Assembly (NCBI RefSeq): GCF_008974285.1
Contig: NZ_BKZV01000001.1
Coordinates: forward strand, 171,319 to 235,318
Origin: Thermogemmatispora aurantia
GTDB taxonomy: Bacteria; Chloroflexota; Ktedonobacteria; Ktedonobacterales; Ktedonobacteraceae
Length of the DNA: 64,000 nucleotides
Direction: 5' to 3'
Of this stretch, positions 45,753-55,256 are shown in pieces (within the stretch, counting starts at the first letter, position 1; each line of letters begins with the position of its first letter). Position numbers and translations under genes: made by a program. Below the pieces are notes generated by a model that saw only the letters and a program-made list of their open reading frames with translations, had not been told where the DNA came from and ran no database searches.

Positions 45753-46037
45753 ATGGCGCAGATTCCGAGCGATCACCACATTACCTATCAGCTCCAGTAC
45801 CGCAAGTGTGGGAAACCGACCTGCAGCACCTGCCGCGACGGTCAGGGACATGGCCCCTACTGGTACGCCTACTGGCGCGAGGGGTCACGGCTGCGCTCAG
45901 GCTACGTCGGTAAGGAGCGACCGGAGGGTGACAAGCTCCCAGGGCGAGAGAGGAAGCAACGCTCGGGCGGGGGACGCACTGAGCGGCAGGCGCGCCGGGG
46001 AAATACGTGCTTGCCTCTAGTAGCCGCCCTGAGCTGA
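45753..46037 (+). CDS. DUF6788-like small protein (94 aa)
   Basis: Carries the short motif YRKCGKPTCSTCRDGQGHGPYWYAYWREG...GYVGKERPE seen in a family abundant in Ktedonobacteria and other Chloroflexota. The cysteines suggest metal binding. The tail after residue 50 is Arg/Gly-rich. ATG 45753; the GTG at 45744 is nearly as good. A 9-bp hairpin (46027-46053) overlaps its stop. Function unknown; family assignment is from the motif. Confidence 0.65.
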   Translation: MAQIPSDHHITYQLQYRKCGKPTCSTCRDGQGHGPYWYAYWREGSRLRSGYVGKERPEGDKLPGRERKQRSGGGRTERQARRGNTCLPLVAALS

Positions 46038-46365
46038 CGGGACCAGCTCAGGGAGGATCAGCTCAGCAGCTGAGGGAGCAGGAACAGCCACTGCCGCCGC
46101 CAACGTCTCCCGTGGGGTACGAGGAGGCCAGTCAGGGTTGCTCTGGCTGGCCACACGGGCCTGCAACATGGACCTGCAATCAGGATCTGGCAGATTCCTC
46201 GATGACAGCACACGACTGGCTCCAGCCAGGGAAGCATCGCACCGCTCTCACATGGTGGTAGCCATTCCTTCCCTGCCTGAAGGCAGGGTTACATGACTGT
46301 CGCCACTTCTGCTTCTGTGATAGAATCATCTCGACAGTATTCTACCCAGAGTTGGGAGCTGCGGG
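46038..46365. other. Intergenic stretch before nrdR
   Basis: Contains the right arm of the hairpin CCCTGAGCT/AGCTCAGGG (46027-46053) and otherwise nothing recognised. TAGAAT near 46322 could be a -10 box for nrdR. Confidence 0.4.
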
Positions 46366-46824
46366 ATGAAATGTCCATATTGTGGCGGCACCGAGTCACG
46401 CGTCAAAGACTCGCGTGACATCGGAGACGCAATCCACAGGAGACGTGAATGCGAACGCTGCAAGGGGCGCTTCAGTACCTATGAGCGAGTCGAGCCATCT
46501 CACCTGATGGTCATTAAGCGCGATCAGCGTCGCGAGCCTTTCGACCGCCAGAAGCTCTACATCGGCATTCGCAAAGCCTGTGAGAAGCGGCCCCTCCCCG
46601 TCGGAGAGATCGAAAGCGCGATCGACGAGATTGAACAGGAGCTTTATCGCATGGGCCGGCAGGAGGTACCCAGCAGCGTGATCGGCGAGCTGGTGATGGA
46701 GCGCCTGCGCCGCATGGATAAGATCGCCTATATCCGCTTCGCGAGCGTCTACCGCTCCTTCGGAGATGTGGAAACAATGTTCGAGGAGATCCAGCAGCTG
46801 CTCAATCGCGAGAAGGCAGAATAA
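46366..46824 (+). CDS. nrdR: Transcriptional repressor NrdR
   Basis: A 152-residue regulator of ribonucleotide reductase genes. A zinc ribbon (Cys3, Cys6, Cys29, Cys32: MKCPYCGG...RRECERCKGRFSTYE) is followed by an ATP-cone domain (about 50-140: VIKRDQRREPFDRQKLYIGI...YIRFASVYRSFGDVETMFEEI). It senses dATP/ATP and binds NrdR boxes. No nrd gene lies in the window. Confidence 0.97.
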   Translation: MKCPYCGGTESRVKDSRDIGDAIHRRRECERCKGRFSTYERVEPSHLMVIKRDQRREPFDRQKLYIGIRKACEKRPLPVGEIESAIDEIEQELYRMGRQEVPSSVIGELVMERLRRMDKIAYIRFASVYRSFGDVETMFEEIQQLLNREKAE

Positions 46825-47106
46825 GCCCGTCGTAACGCTTATCCCGCCTCCCTCACGACCCGAGCAGAGCCGTCCTCTGGCCGCTACAGCAGGAAGACTT
46901 GTGCTCTCTTCCTAACCACCACCATGATCTCCTCTTTGTGCCAGGTCTGGCTATCTTTGTGTCCTGCATCCCCGCGCTGGCTACACCTGCTGAGCTGGTA
47001 GATCGGGAGGACCCCGGTGTTGTAGGCTGCTGGGGCATCTCCTTCCACCTTCCCCCGGCCTCGACCCTACCTCCGCCCCCGCGCCGGTCCCCTGCCCCTG
47101 GCTCAA

Positions 47107-47538
47107 CTAATGCTCCGCGAGCCGTCCCTCTGCCTTTCTCAAGCGACGGCTGAGCACGCTTAGCAACTTGAGGGGAATCTCCGGCTGCCGTCGCAAGACG
47201 GCGCGAAACTCCCAGATCGGCAGAAGGATGGCCGTAGTCTCTTCTTCAGCGATAACGCTGGCCGAGCGAGGAAGATCATCGAGCAGGGCCATTTCCCCCA
47301 GCACTTCCCCCGGCCCGGCTGTACCAATCACTTCCTCCGCCCGATCAGGATCGTTGGCCTGGATAATACGCACCCGTCCTGCCGTGATGATGTACAGGCC
47401 AGTTCCCGTATCGCCTTGATGAAACAGTGCAGTGCCGGCGCTGTAGTGCCGCTCCTGAGCGCTACGGGCAATCTCTTTAAGCTCTCTGTCGCTCAAGCCC
47501 GAAAATAAGCTCACCTTCTTTAGTATGTCCTCATACAT
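47107..47538 (-). CDS. Cyclic nucleotide-binding domain protein (143 aa)
   Basis: A single cNMP-binding (CRP-like) beta-roll. The stretch FHQGDTGTGLYIITAGRVRII precedes the phosphate-binding cassette GEVLGEMALLDDLPRSASVIAEEETTAILLP. After it comes only a short helix, with no DNA-binding domain. ATG 47538 with AAGGAG 9 nt upstream; the 76-residue longer frame is rejected. Divergent from the TPR gene. It probably works through a partner, possibly in response to cAMP or c-di-GMP; the ligand is not determinable. Confidence 0.85.
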   Translation of the reverse strand: MYEDILKKVSLFSGLSDRELKEIARSAQERHYSAGTALFHQGDTGTGLYIITAGRVRIIQANDPDRAEEVIGTAGPGEVLGEMALLDDLPRSASVIAEEETTAILLPIWEFRAVLRRQPEIPLKLLSVLSRRLRKAEGRLAEH

Positions 47539-47617
47539 TGTAAATGGCTCCTTATGCAAAATCGGCTCGCTACCCGAGCAGACGCCTGCCACGCTTCCAT
47601 CATTCTGGCCCGCCAGT

Positions 47618-47646
47618 ATTGTATCACAGTAGCTCAGCCCTGTCTC
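47618..47646 (-). promoter_or_regulatory. Promoter for the cNMP-binding protein gene
   Basis: Minus strand GAGACA (47646-47641), 17-bp spacer, TACAAT (47623-47618). Confidence 0.5.
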
Positions 47647-47650
47647 CTTT

Positions 47651-47679
47651 TTGACTTTCTGACGGCGACGCACTACAAT
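47651..47679 (+). promoter_or_regulatory. Promoter for the TPR protein gene
   Basis: TTGACT (47651-47656), 17-bp spacer, TACAAT (47674-47679). Its -35 box is 4 bp from the -35 box of the divergent promoter, so the two compete for polymerase or share a regulator. Confidence 0.65.
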
Positions 47680-47754
47680 AAGTGAGACGACTGATCGACT
47701 ACCCAGACAAGAGAAACTTAGGCCCGAGCCACTCGCTAGAGAGATCAGAGAGCC

Positions 47755-49986
47755 ATGACAACACAAGATATCTCAGTGGCCCATCAGCGGCTCCGTGAGG
47801 GAGTCGACGCCCTCAATGAGGGGAAACTCGATAAGGCCGCCGAGGCTTTCAGCGACGCCGAGGTGCGCTTCCGTCTGGCCGGCGACTATCGCCATGCTGG
47901 CGATAGTCGCATGCTGCTCGCTGAGGTTCAGCAACAGAATAATCTGATTGATAGTGCTATTATCAGTTACTCGCGCGCGCGCAATTATTACCGTCAGGCT
48001 GAGCAGCCGCTGAGCGAGGCCGGCGCCACGATGGCCCTGGGACATTTGGAACGCCAGCGGGCTCATCTCGATCTGGCTCAACAGGCTTACGAAGAGGCTG
48101 GCGCGCTCTACCAGCAGCAGCGCTCTGTTAGAGGACAAGGCAATGTCTGGCTCGCTTTGGGACATCTGGAGCTGCAGCGCGGCCATATTGCAGAGGCTGC
48201 TGCCTATTACCAGCGAGCCATTGCTGCTTTTCAGGAGGCCGGTGAAGCAATTACAGAGGCTGATGCTCGTCGTAGCTACGGTGATACTCGTCGTCTTGAG
48301 CAGCAGTTTGCTCCTGCCGAGGAAGCCTACAGGCAGGCTCTGGCAGTCTATGAGGCCCAGCGGGACTACTATGGGGCTGTCGATGCTTTGAGCGGCCTGG
48401 CCCAGATCTGCCTGGAACAGTGGCGACTCGCTGAGGCTGCCGATCTCTTCGGCGAGGTGATCCGACGCTCACTGGAGTTAGAGTACGAGCTGGGACAGGC
48501 CGATGGCAACCTTGGCCTGGCCGCCGTGGCCCTAGCCAATAATCAGCTTGAACAGGCGCTGGCCAGCGCTCAGCGCGCTCAGCAGGTCTATGAGGACCAG
48601 CGCAATGCGCTGGGACTCGCGCAGGCGCTACGTCTGCTGGGCGAGATTAATCTCCGCCGTGGGCAGCTGGCTTACGCTACTTCGCAGGTGCAGCGCGCCT
48701 TGCGTACATATCAGGCGCTTGCTCGCCGCCCCGGTACAGCAGAGGCTCAACTCTGCCTGGCCGAGATTCTGCGACGGCGTGGCCTGCTGGAGCGAGCAGT
48801 GGAAACGTTCAGCGCGGCCCACGAGCAGGCCCACCTTTCCGCGAATGCCCTGTTGCCAAGTCAGGCGCTGCTGGGCCTTGGTGATATCTATCGCCAGCGC
48901 GGCCAGATAGCCCGCGCCCATGAAGTCTATGAAGAGGCCGCCACACGTGCAGCACAGCTGACTGAGCCGTTCCGCTCCTATGGTCTGGCAGAGGCTAGCC
49001 TGCGCCAGGCGCGACTGGCGATTGCCAGTGGCTCGCTCAAGGTTGCCTGGGAGCAGCTCAATACAGCTCGCCCTCACGTCGAGTCAGGCTCTTCTCACCA
49101 TGCGCGACTCGCCCCGCTGCTGGCTCTGGCTGAGGGAGAGTGGTACCTGACGCTGGGCGAGTCGGCACGCGCCGAGGGCCGCTTTAGCGAGGCGCGCCAG
49201 CGGGCCGAGATGCTTCAAGAGCCGTTGCTGGCAGCCGAGGCCCTGCTGGCGCTGGCTCGCACCTACCTCGCTCGCAGCGAGTTGGAGGCCGCATTGCTGA
49301 CCTATACCGAGGCCGAACGGCAGTTCCAGCAGCTGGAAAATCCCGTCGGTACGGCTGCCGCTACCCTGGGAAGCGCCCAGGTCATGATCGGTCAGCAGCG
49401 CTGGTCAGAGGCAATCGAGCGCGGCGAGACCGCACTGACGCGCTTCGGGCAGAATGAGGACCTCACCGGCCAGGCTGAGACGCTGCTGGCACTCGGCCTG
49501 GCTCACCGCAATATGGAGCAGCTTGACGAGGCCTGGGCCAACTTGGAGGCCGCTCTACGGCTCTATCAGCAACAGGGTCAGCCCCTGGGCGAGTCGGATG
49601 CTCGCTACGAGCGCGCCGGCGTGCTGTTGGCTCAAGGACGGCTCGATGAGGCTGCGGACGAGCTGCAGCGGGCGATCGCTCTCGTGGAACAGGTGCGTCA
49701 GACGCTCCCTGCTCCTGAGCAATGGACGGCCCCCTTTATGCGCCAATATGCCGCTCTCTACGCACAGGCGGCCATTACAGAGGTGCGCCGTAATCGGGAG
49801 CAGCAGGCCCGTGCCCTGCTGGAGGCCTATGTGCGCCTGGCTGGTCCACACGAGCTACTGGAGCAGCTTAAAGCCTATGAAGAGAGCATTCCTACTGGGG
49901 GAGAGCATTTGAGCGAGGAGGCTATCAGCGCCAATAAGGATCTGCAGAAACGCCTCCGCCAGCTACGAAAGGGGCTGACCTCATAG
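47755..49986 (+). CDS. Large tetratricopeptide-repeat protein (743 aa)
   Basis: Almost entirely TPR units of about 34-40 residues from residue 10 to about 640; repeats such as GATMALGHLERQRAHLDLAQQAYEEA are easy to see. No signal peptide, membrane segment or enzymatic domain. The C-terminal 70 residues are helical. Such proteins act as cytosolic scaffolds. ATG 47755. It shares a divergent promoter region with the cNMP-binding protein, so they may act together. Partner unknown. Confidence 0.85.
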   Translation: MTTQDISVAHQRLREGVDALNEGKLDKAAEAFSDAEVRFRLAGDYRHAGDSRMLLAEVQQQNNLIDSAIISYSRARNYYRQAEQPLSEAGATMALGHLERQRAHLDLAQQAYEEAGALYQQQRSVRGQGNVWLALGHLELQRGHIAEAAAYYQRAIAAFQEAGEAITEADARRSYGDTRRLEQQFAPAEEAYRQALAVYEAQRDYYGAVDALSGLAQICLEQWRLAEAADLFGEVIRRSLELEYELGQADGNLGLAAVALANNQLEQALASAQRAQQVYEDQRNALGLAQALRLLGEINLRRGQLAYATSQVQRALRTYQALARRPGTAEAQLCLAEILRRRGLLERAVETFSAAHEQAHLSANALLPSQALLGLGDIYRQRGQIARAHEVYEEAATRAAQLTEPFRSYGLAEASLRQARLAIASGSLKVAWEQLNTARPHVESGSSHHARLAPLLALAEGEWYLTLGESARAEGRFSEARQRAEMLQEPLLAAEALLALARTYLARSELEAALLTYTEAERQFQQLENPVGTAAATLGSAQVMIGQQRWSEAIERGETALTRFGQNEDLTGQAETLLALGLAHRNMEQLDEAWANLEAALRLYQQQGQPLGESDARYERAGVLLAQGRLDEAADELQRAIALVEQVRQTLPAPEQWTAPFMRQYAALYAQAAITEVRRNREQQARALLEAYVRLAGPHELLEQLKAYEESIPTGGEHLSEEAISANKDLQKRLRQLRKGLTS

Positions 49987-50191
49987 GAAGGGTCTGGTCC
50001 GACCACTGGCACGGCAGGCCGACCTCTCGGCAGCAAAGCCGGGATCAGGCTCAACCGGCTACAAGCTGGGAAAAATAGGAAACGGATAGAGCGGGAGACC
50101 AGGCTTGATACCTTGCCAGTAGGCCCCAAACGCCGTATTATCTAGCTAGCAAGACAAGAGTCGAACAGGCCACGAGCAACGGGAGGAGACT

Positions 50192-50968
50192 ATGGATTTG
50201 CGCTTCTTGCGTGGTGACCCCCAGGCACCCAAAGGACATGCCATCTTTTTCGCCCGCAGCAGCGAGGATGAGCGGCGCATCTTCTATACCTACTGCGTGG
50301 TGCCGCCTCTCCCGCTGTCACTGGCCAGATACCTGCCCTCAATCCTGGCCGCTCACTTGCCAATGGATGAGCCAAATGTGCAGGTGATGCCAATCCCTCC
50401 AATGCTGGAGGAGTTGGAGGGGGAGAAAGGCCTCGATTATCTGCAGGTCCTGGCCCGCTACCGTGATGATGACCTCTGTGAACTGGGGGCTATTCATCCG
50501 CGCGATGAAGCGGCAAAGATGCAATTGGCAGCTCAGGCCTGCCAGGAGTACGGCCAGCTCTATCTGAACTACAGCGCTTCTTTCGAGCAAGCCGCCGGCA
50601 GCTCCTCTAGCAGGGAGGAACTGCCGGCCCTCGATGACCTGGACCCCGAAGAGCTGCTCTTTCAGACCATGACTGACCGCCAGCGCCTGGCGGAGCTGGG
50701 GAAACTGGTTGGGGTCGCTCGCTACGCTCTCGAAGGCAACGACACGCATCTCCTGCAGGAGACACGGCAGAAGATGCAGCGCATCGTCCGCCTCCTTCCC
50801 GAGAAGTACAAAGGAAACGCTCTGATCACGGCTGCCTGCGATGCGGGCAAGCACTCCGCTCGCATCGCCGAGCTGTACCTGGAACGGGCCTATAAGCTTC
50901 TCGATGAGGAATACGCGGACATCCCACGCATCGAACAGGCGATCCGCGAGCTGCAGCAATCTGCTTGA
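50192..50968 (+). CDS. Hypothetical protein (258 aa)
   Basis: Soluble, acidic, with no signal or membrane segment. The first half looks alpha/beta (GHAIFFARSSEDERRIFYTYCVVPPLPLSLARYLPSIL). The second half is helical, with an Asp/Glu-rich link (about 146-160). ATG 50192 with GGGAGGAG 4 nt upstream. Not recognised. Same direction as the TPR gene upstream (205 bp) and the next gene (183 bp), so possibly one functional group. Confidence 0.75.
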   Translation: MDLRFLRGDPQAPKGHAIFFARSSEDERRIFYTYCVVPPLPLSLARYLPSILAAHLPMDEPNVQVMPIPPMLEELEGEKGLDYLQVLARYRDDDLCELGAIHPRDEAAKMQLAAQACQEYGQLYLNYSASFEQAAGSSSSREELPALDDLDPEELLFQTMTDRQRLAELGKLVGVARYALEGNDTHLLQETRQKMQRIVRLLPEKYKGNALITAACDAGKHSARIAELYLERAYKLLDEEYADIPRIEQAIRELQQSA

Positions 50969-51151
50969 AGTGCGCCTATCTCTCTTCCGCCCCGGGCTTT
51001 TCCAGCCTGCGAGCCAGTGCCCCCAGCGCCGCAGAGTCAACGGTCAGCAGCTGATCCGTCTCCTCCCTCTGTGGCTTTGCCTCCCTCTTTTCTGTACCTG
51101 TTCGCTTGATTACAAGATTACGACAATACATAAAGGTAACGGAGATATTTT

Positions 51152-52579
51152 ATGGCATCAGTCGGCATGAGGGTTGATCTCTCGGAGCTGGTCGAGGCCG
51201 CGGCAGCGGCTGATGCGTCGCGTCTGGCCAGTCTGACCCGGGAGCTGGTTCACAGCAAGGCAGATATCGATGTGTTAATCGGGCGCGTTGGTATGATCGC
51301 CGCTCATGGCGACCCCGAAGGGCACGTAATCTTGACGCTCACAGCCGCAAGCGTCCTGAGCCGCTGGCTCCACGCCTATGATCACCTGGTAGGCGAGAGC
51401 GTGGAGAATCGTCTGCGTCCCCTGCCGCTGTTGGTCCAGGCTCTGTGCGCAGCAAGCGCAGCGGTGCGCGAGGGACGCGGCAAGCAGCCGACCTATCCGC
51501 GGCCTTACTATCCCGGCGAGCTGCCAGAGGGAAAGAGCGTTGGCGCTCTGATGCGTGAGGCCATCTACCAGAACCAGGCCGAGCTGGCCGAGCGGCTCCT
51601 CTTCGGTCTCTACGCCACCGGAGCCGACTATCGCACACTACAGTCTCGCACCTATGAGGGATTGGCCATGACCTTCCACCAGGCCGGCCACCCGCTGATG
51701 TTTGCGGTACGCGGCTACCAGCTGCTCGATCCCGTGGAGTGGGGAGATCGGGCCCCCAATATTATCCATTGGTTGGCTCCTCACCTGCCTGTCCGTAGCG
51801 AGGAGCCGGCCTGGATCGGGGCAGTGCGCGATTTCATTGCGCAGCATCCAGGGGACTTCGAAGTGATCCGTCGGCGCATCTCCCCGCCCAAGAATGAGCA
51901 CGCTCTTCCTCTGCGCGCGCTGCTGCTGAGCGATGCCGGACCAGCCCAGATTTGTCAGGCTGTCCACGAGGCGCTGATCCAGGGCGAGGCTTCTCCACGC
52001 GCAGTTGGCTCGGTTATCGCCCTTGCTGCCGCCGATATTCTGAATCAGATCGGCGATGAGGATCGGGCGGCTTTCGTTGAGGCAGCCCACGGTCTTCTTT
52101 ACGCTGCCGCCGTGCGCCTGGTCTTTGCCCAGGTCCAGGATATCGAGGTGGTTCCCCTGCTCTTCACTTCGGCAGTCTTCGTCAATGAGCTGCGCAAGCG
52201 CCTGGGACTGGCCAGCGGCCAGCTTCACCAGAGCACTCATCACCTGCACGTCGGCGGCGGCCTGCTGGCTCCCGCTTTGCTGGAGACGCTCCAGGGCGAG
52301 CTGGAGGCCCGCGATCTTGAAGGGGCCTATCTGGCCGCTCGCCGTTACCTGAACCTCGGCTACGAGCCAAAGCCGCTCTTCGCGACGATTGGGCTGGTCG
52401 CGGCCCAGGCGGATGCAGCCGCCGATCAGGGCCATACGTTGCAAATTGTACAGGCGGCAGGTGAGGAGTTCATGGGCTGGCCTCGCGATCTGACGGAGAC
52501 TGACCTGAGTGTTTTCCTGCGCGCTGCGCTGCGGGCCGCAGCCCTGGCTCCGCGCAATACGCTGGCTTCAGCGCTCTAG
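51152..52579 (+). CDS. Hypothetical helical protein (475 aa)
   Basis: Mostly alpha-helical, Ala/Leu-rich soluble protein with scattered His clusters (LHQSTHHLHVGGGLL near 360). The repeated small-helix pattern with AxxAxxL spacing suggests a helical solenoid. I looked for questin-oxidase-like (DUF4243) features and could not establish them. A start at the second Met (51167) is possible; no strong SD. Followed by an inverted repeat and the peptide-transport cluster. Function unknown. Confidence 0.7.
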   Translation: MASVGMRVDLSELVEAAAAADASRLASLTRELVHSKADIDVLIGRVGMIAAHGDPEGHVILTLTAASVLSRWLHAYDHLVGESVENRLRPLPLLVQALCAASAAVREGRGKQPTYPRPYYPGELPEGKSVGALMREAIYQNQAELAERLLFGLYATGADYRTLQSRTYEGLAMTFHQAGHPLMFAVRGYQLLDPVEWGDRAPNIIHWLAPHLPVRSEEPAWIGAVRDFIAQHPGDFEVIRRRISPPKNEHALPLRALLLSDAGPAQICQAVHEALIQGEASPRAVGSVIALAAADILNQIGDEDRAAFVEAAHGLLYAAAVRLVFAQVQDIEVVPLLFTSAVFVNELRKRLGLASGQLHQSTHHLHVGGGLLAPALLETLQGELEARDLEGAYLAARRYLNLGYEPKPLFATIGLVAAQADAAADQGHTLQIVQAAGEEFMGWPRDLTETDLSVFLRAALRAAALAPRNTLASAL

Positions 52580-52666
52580 GAGAGAGACTAGAGCTATAGA
52601 GCAGATGGGATCGCACAGGCTCCAGTAGGAGACAGGTGCGAGATCGTTAGCCATTGTAACTGTGAA

Positions 52667-52778
52667 GCGAGAAGCCGGGACCCCAACAGCTGTATCTGCA
52701 CGGCTGGCGGATGAAATAGACAGACGGGGGCACAGAAGGGTGAGCCGGGCAGTACTGCTCTGGGTCCCGGCTTCTCGC
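52667..52778. repeat. 17-bp perfect inverted repeat spanning 112 bp
   Basis: GCGAGAAGCCGGGACCC (52667-52683) is exactly complementary to 52762-52778, with 78 bp between. No T-tract follows on either side. It lies between the helical protein gene and the first peptide-binding protein. It could be an mRNA-stabilising stem, an operator pair or the ends of a tiny mobile element; no target duplication was found. Confidence 0.7.
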
Positions 52779-52933
52779 CTCTGCTCGCACACTCCTGGCT
52801 CTCCCCTGGGAAGAAGAAACAGCGGCGACAATGCTGGCAGACGAGGCAATTTCCAGCAGATGCTTTTTCCACTCTTCTGCGTTCTTCACTCTGGTACCCT
52901 TCGGCGCAAGGATTTTGCAGGAGCATAAATACG

Positions 52934-54670
52934 ATGATGAGTCAGATCGATCCACAGAAGAAGAGGACCAGGCACCCTCAGCGGCGTTTGGCTGCGGTGG
53001 TCTCTCTGCTGGCTCTCATGCTAACGCTGGCCGCCTGCCAGATTGGCAACCAGCAACCACATCTGGTGAAAGCGCCAGCCAGCAAGCAGGTATATCGCGA
53101 GCCACAGATTGGTCTTGCCGACTACACGACCCTTGACCCCGCTCTAGTCACCGACCCTTCAGCGATCCGCGCCGTCGAGCTCGTCTTTACCGGACTGGTC
53201 CAGCTTGACGACCAGCTCCAGGTCCGTCCTCAGCTCGCCAGCTCATGGACCGTCTCTAGCGATGGTTTGAGCTGGACCTTCCACCTGAAGCCCAACCTGA
53301 GATTCAGCGACGGCACACCGTTGACTGCCCAAGATGTAGCTTACAGCCTGGATCGCGCGCTGCAACCGTCGACGCGCTCGACGACCGCTCCCCTCTACCT
53401 GGCGCTATTGCGCGATGCTGATAAGCTCCTGGCTGGCACCATTCCGACGCTGATTAACGATAGCATTCTAGTACGAGACAAGCAGACCGTGGTCCTGATT
53501 ACGCGCCAGAAAGCTCCTTACTTCCTGGCCATGCTCACTAACCCCTGCTCTTTCGTGGTTGAGCGAAGCCTGGTCGAAAAATATCACGGGAATTTCAGTG
53601 ATCATCTGACGGAAGGAGGCGGCGCCGGTCCTTTCAAAGTGGCTCGCTATGTCCACGGCCAGGAAATTGACTTTGTTCCTAATACCTACTACTATGGAGC
53701 GAAACCCCAACTGAGCCGCATTGTCTTTCCCTTCTACCGCCAGGCAAGCGATGCCTATCATGCCTACCAAAGCGGCCAGGTTGATCTGACCAGCGTCCCT
53801 CTGGCCAGCTATGCCAGCGATAAGAAGCGCCCAGACTTTCACCAGGTTCCTCAGCTATGGATCAACTATTATACAATGAACTATCTGGTGAAACCCTTCG
53901 ATAACATCCATATCCGGCAGGCTTTCGCCCTGGCGATTAATAAGGTTACCATTGCTGAGCAGGTCTGGAAAGGTACGGTGCAGCCAACGAACCATATCGT
54001 GCCCCAGGGCATGCCTGGCTACAACGCCGGATTGACTGGCCCCGACGGCACACAAAACCTGACAGGCAATCCAGCGAAGGCCCGCCAGCTCTTGGCCCAG
54101 GGGCTGCAAGAGGAGCATCTGTCGAGTCTGCCGCCGATCAAGCTCACCTATGCCACCGGGCTGAGCACTCTGGATCAGGAGGCTAAGGCACTGATTGAGA
54201 TGTGGCGCCAGAACCTGGGCGCGATCGTAACGCCCGATCCAGTCGACTATAATACGCTGCTGACGCGCGTGACAGCAGCCACGAACAACCCCAATGGCCT
54301 CCAGATGTGGGGCCTGGCCTGGGTCGCCGAATATCCAGACCCGCAGGACTGGCTCTCGGCCCAGTTTGGCCAGGGGGTCCCCAACAATAACATGAACTAT
54401 GGGCAGAACGTCAGTAACGACGCTGCGATGCAACAGCTCGTCCAAAAGCAGCTGCAGGAGGCCGATAGCACATTGGATACGGCCACTCGCTTGCGTCTCT
54501 ACCAGCAGGCCGAACAGCAGCTTGTCAACGACGTCGCCTGGTTGCCGCTGGAGCAGGTGGATACGGTTTTTCTGCGCAATCCACTGATCGTTGGTTTCAA
54601 GGATAATGGCATGAATCTGGTTCCACCCGATGATTGGGCCAATATCTATGTTGTCGAAAGTCAGTCGTGA
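52934..54670 (+). CDS. Peptide ABC transporter substrate-binding lipoprotein 1 (family 5)
   Basis: A 578-residue extracytoplasmic binding protein. Signal peptide with Arg-rich n-region, hydrophobic 20-34 and lipobox LAAC (Cys35). The SBP_bac_5 domain shows TLDPALVTDPSAIRAVELVF, LASSWTVSSDGLSWTFHLKP, LRFSDGTPLTAQDVAYSLDRAL and GAGPFKVARYVHG. It captures oligopeptides or similar solutes for the DppBCDF-type system encoded downstream. The first of three tandem paralogues and the most diverged. Confidence 0.93.
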   Translation: MMSQIDPQKKRTRHPQRRLAAVVSLLALMLTLAACQIGNQQPHLVKAPASKQVYREPQIGLADYTTLDPALVTDPSAIRAVELVFTGLVQLDDQLQVRPQLASSWTVSSDGLSWTFHLKPNLRFSDGTPLTAQDVAYSLDRALQPSTRSTTAPLYLALLRDADKLLAGTIPTLINDSILVRDKQTVVLITRQKAPYFLAMLTNPCSFVVERSLVEKYHGNFSDHLTEGGGAGPFKVARYVHGQEIDFVPNTYYYGAKPQLSRIVFPFYRQASDAYHAYQSGQVDLTSVPLASYASDKKRPDFHQVPQLWINYYTMNYLVKPFDNIHIRQAFALAINKVTIAEQVWKGTVQPTNHIVPQGMPGYNAGLTGPDGTQNLTGNPAKARQLLAQGLQEEHLSSLPPIKLTYATGLSTLDQEAKALIEMWRQNLGAIVTPDPVDYNTLLTRVTAATNNPNGLQMWGLAWVAEYPDPQDWLSAQFGQGVPNNNMNYGQNVSNDAAMQQLVQKQLQEADSTLDTATRLRLYQQAEQQLVNDVAWLPLEQVDTVFLRNPLIVGFKDNGMNLVPPDDWANIYVVESQS

Positions 54671-55256
54671 CAGAACTGTGTTCCTCTCTCTGTAGCTGAA
54701 GGAGAACGGCAGAGAGCCGGAGCAGAGCAGGCCGCCTGAGAAGCCAAGCCTCCTTTCCTAAAAGAGGACTGACCCCTGCTTGCCCTCTCTCTGCCGTTGC
54801 TCCTTTCCTTCTCATGAAGGAGTTGAATTTGAATAGCTGTCACGCCACAGCGGTCACAGCGCTTGCCGAGCGTGACTCCGCCAGATGGTCAGCTCATCAG
54901 GCCATCTCTAGAGATGGTCCTCCTTTCCTACTCACTGCTTCTTTGCTTGCTCCCGGCAACGGGGTTCCGTATGATAGCAGCGAGGTGGTGCCAGATTTCG
55001 GATGCCGCTTGCCACCCCACAGATCCGCCAGCCCAGAGCAAGCTATACGCCGACAGCGCGGTGCTCTTAGCGGGTCCTGACACCGTCACCACACAGAGCC
55101 GCGGCCAGGTCGCCTACGTACGCCAAGAGCATCGCGCGACCGACGATATCAGGGACTGTCTTCTGTCCGGCTGGCTGGCATAGCTATCCACATCAAGCAG
55201 TGATCTCTAGCCAACAACATGGCAGCTTGCTTTAAGCAGCGATGGAGAAGCTCCCT
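54671..55256. other. 586-bp spacer between binding-protein genes 1 and 2
   Basis: No protein-like frame. A perfect 16-bp palindrome CCATCTCTAGAGATGG (54902-54917) and a 7-bp arm pair GTCACGC/GCGTGAC (54839-54845, 54870-54876) could be operators. No clear promoter or terminator seen. Confidence 0.5.

Noticed and set aside
52667..52778. T-box riboswitch
   Set aside because: The inverted repeat and GGGT...CCC pattern prompted the idea, but the conserved TGGNACCGCG sequence is absent and the downstream gene is not a tRNA synthetase.
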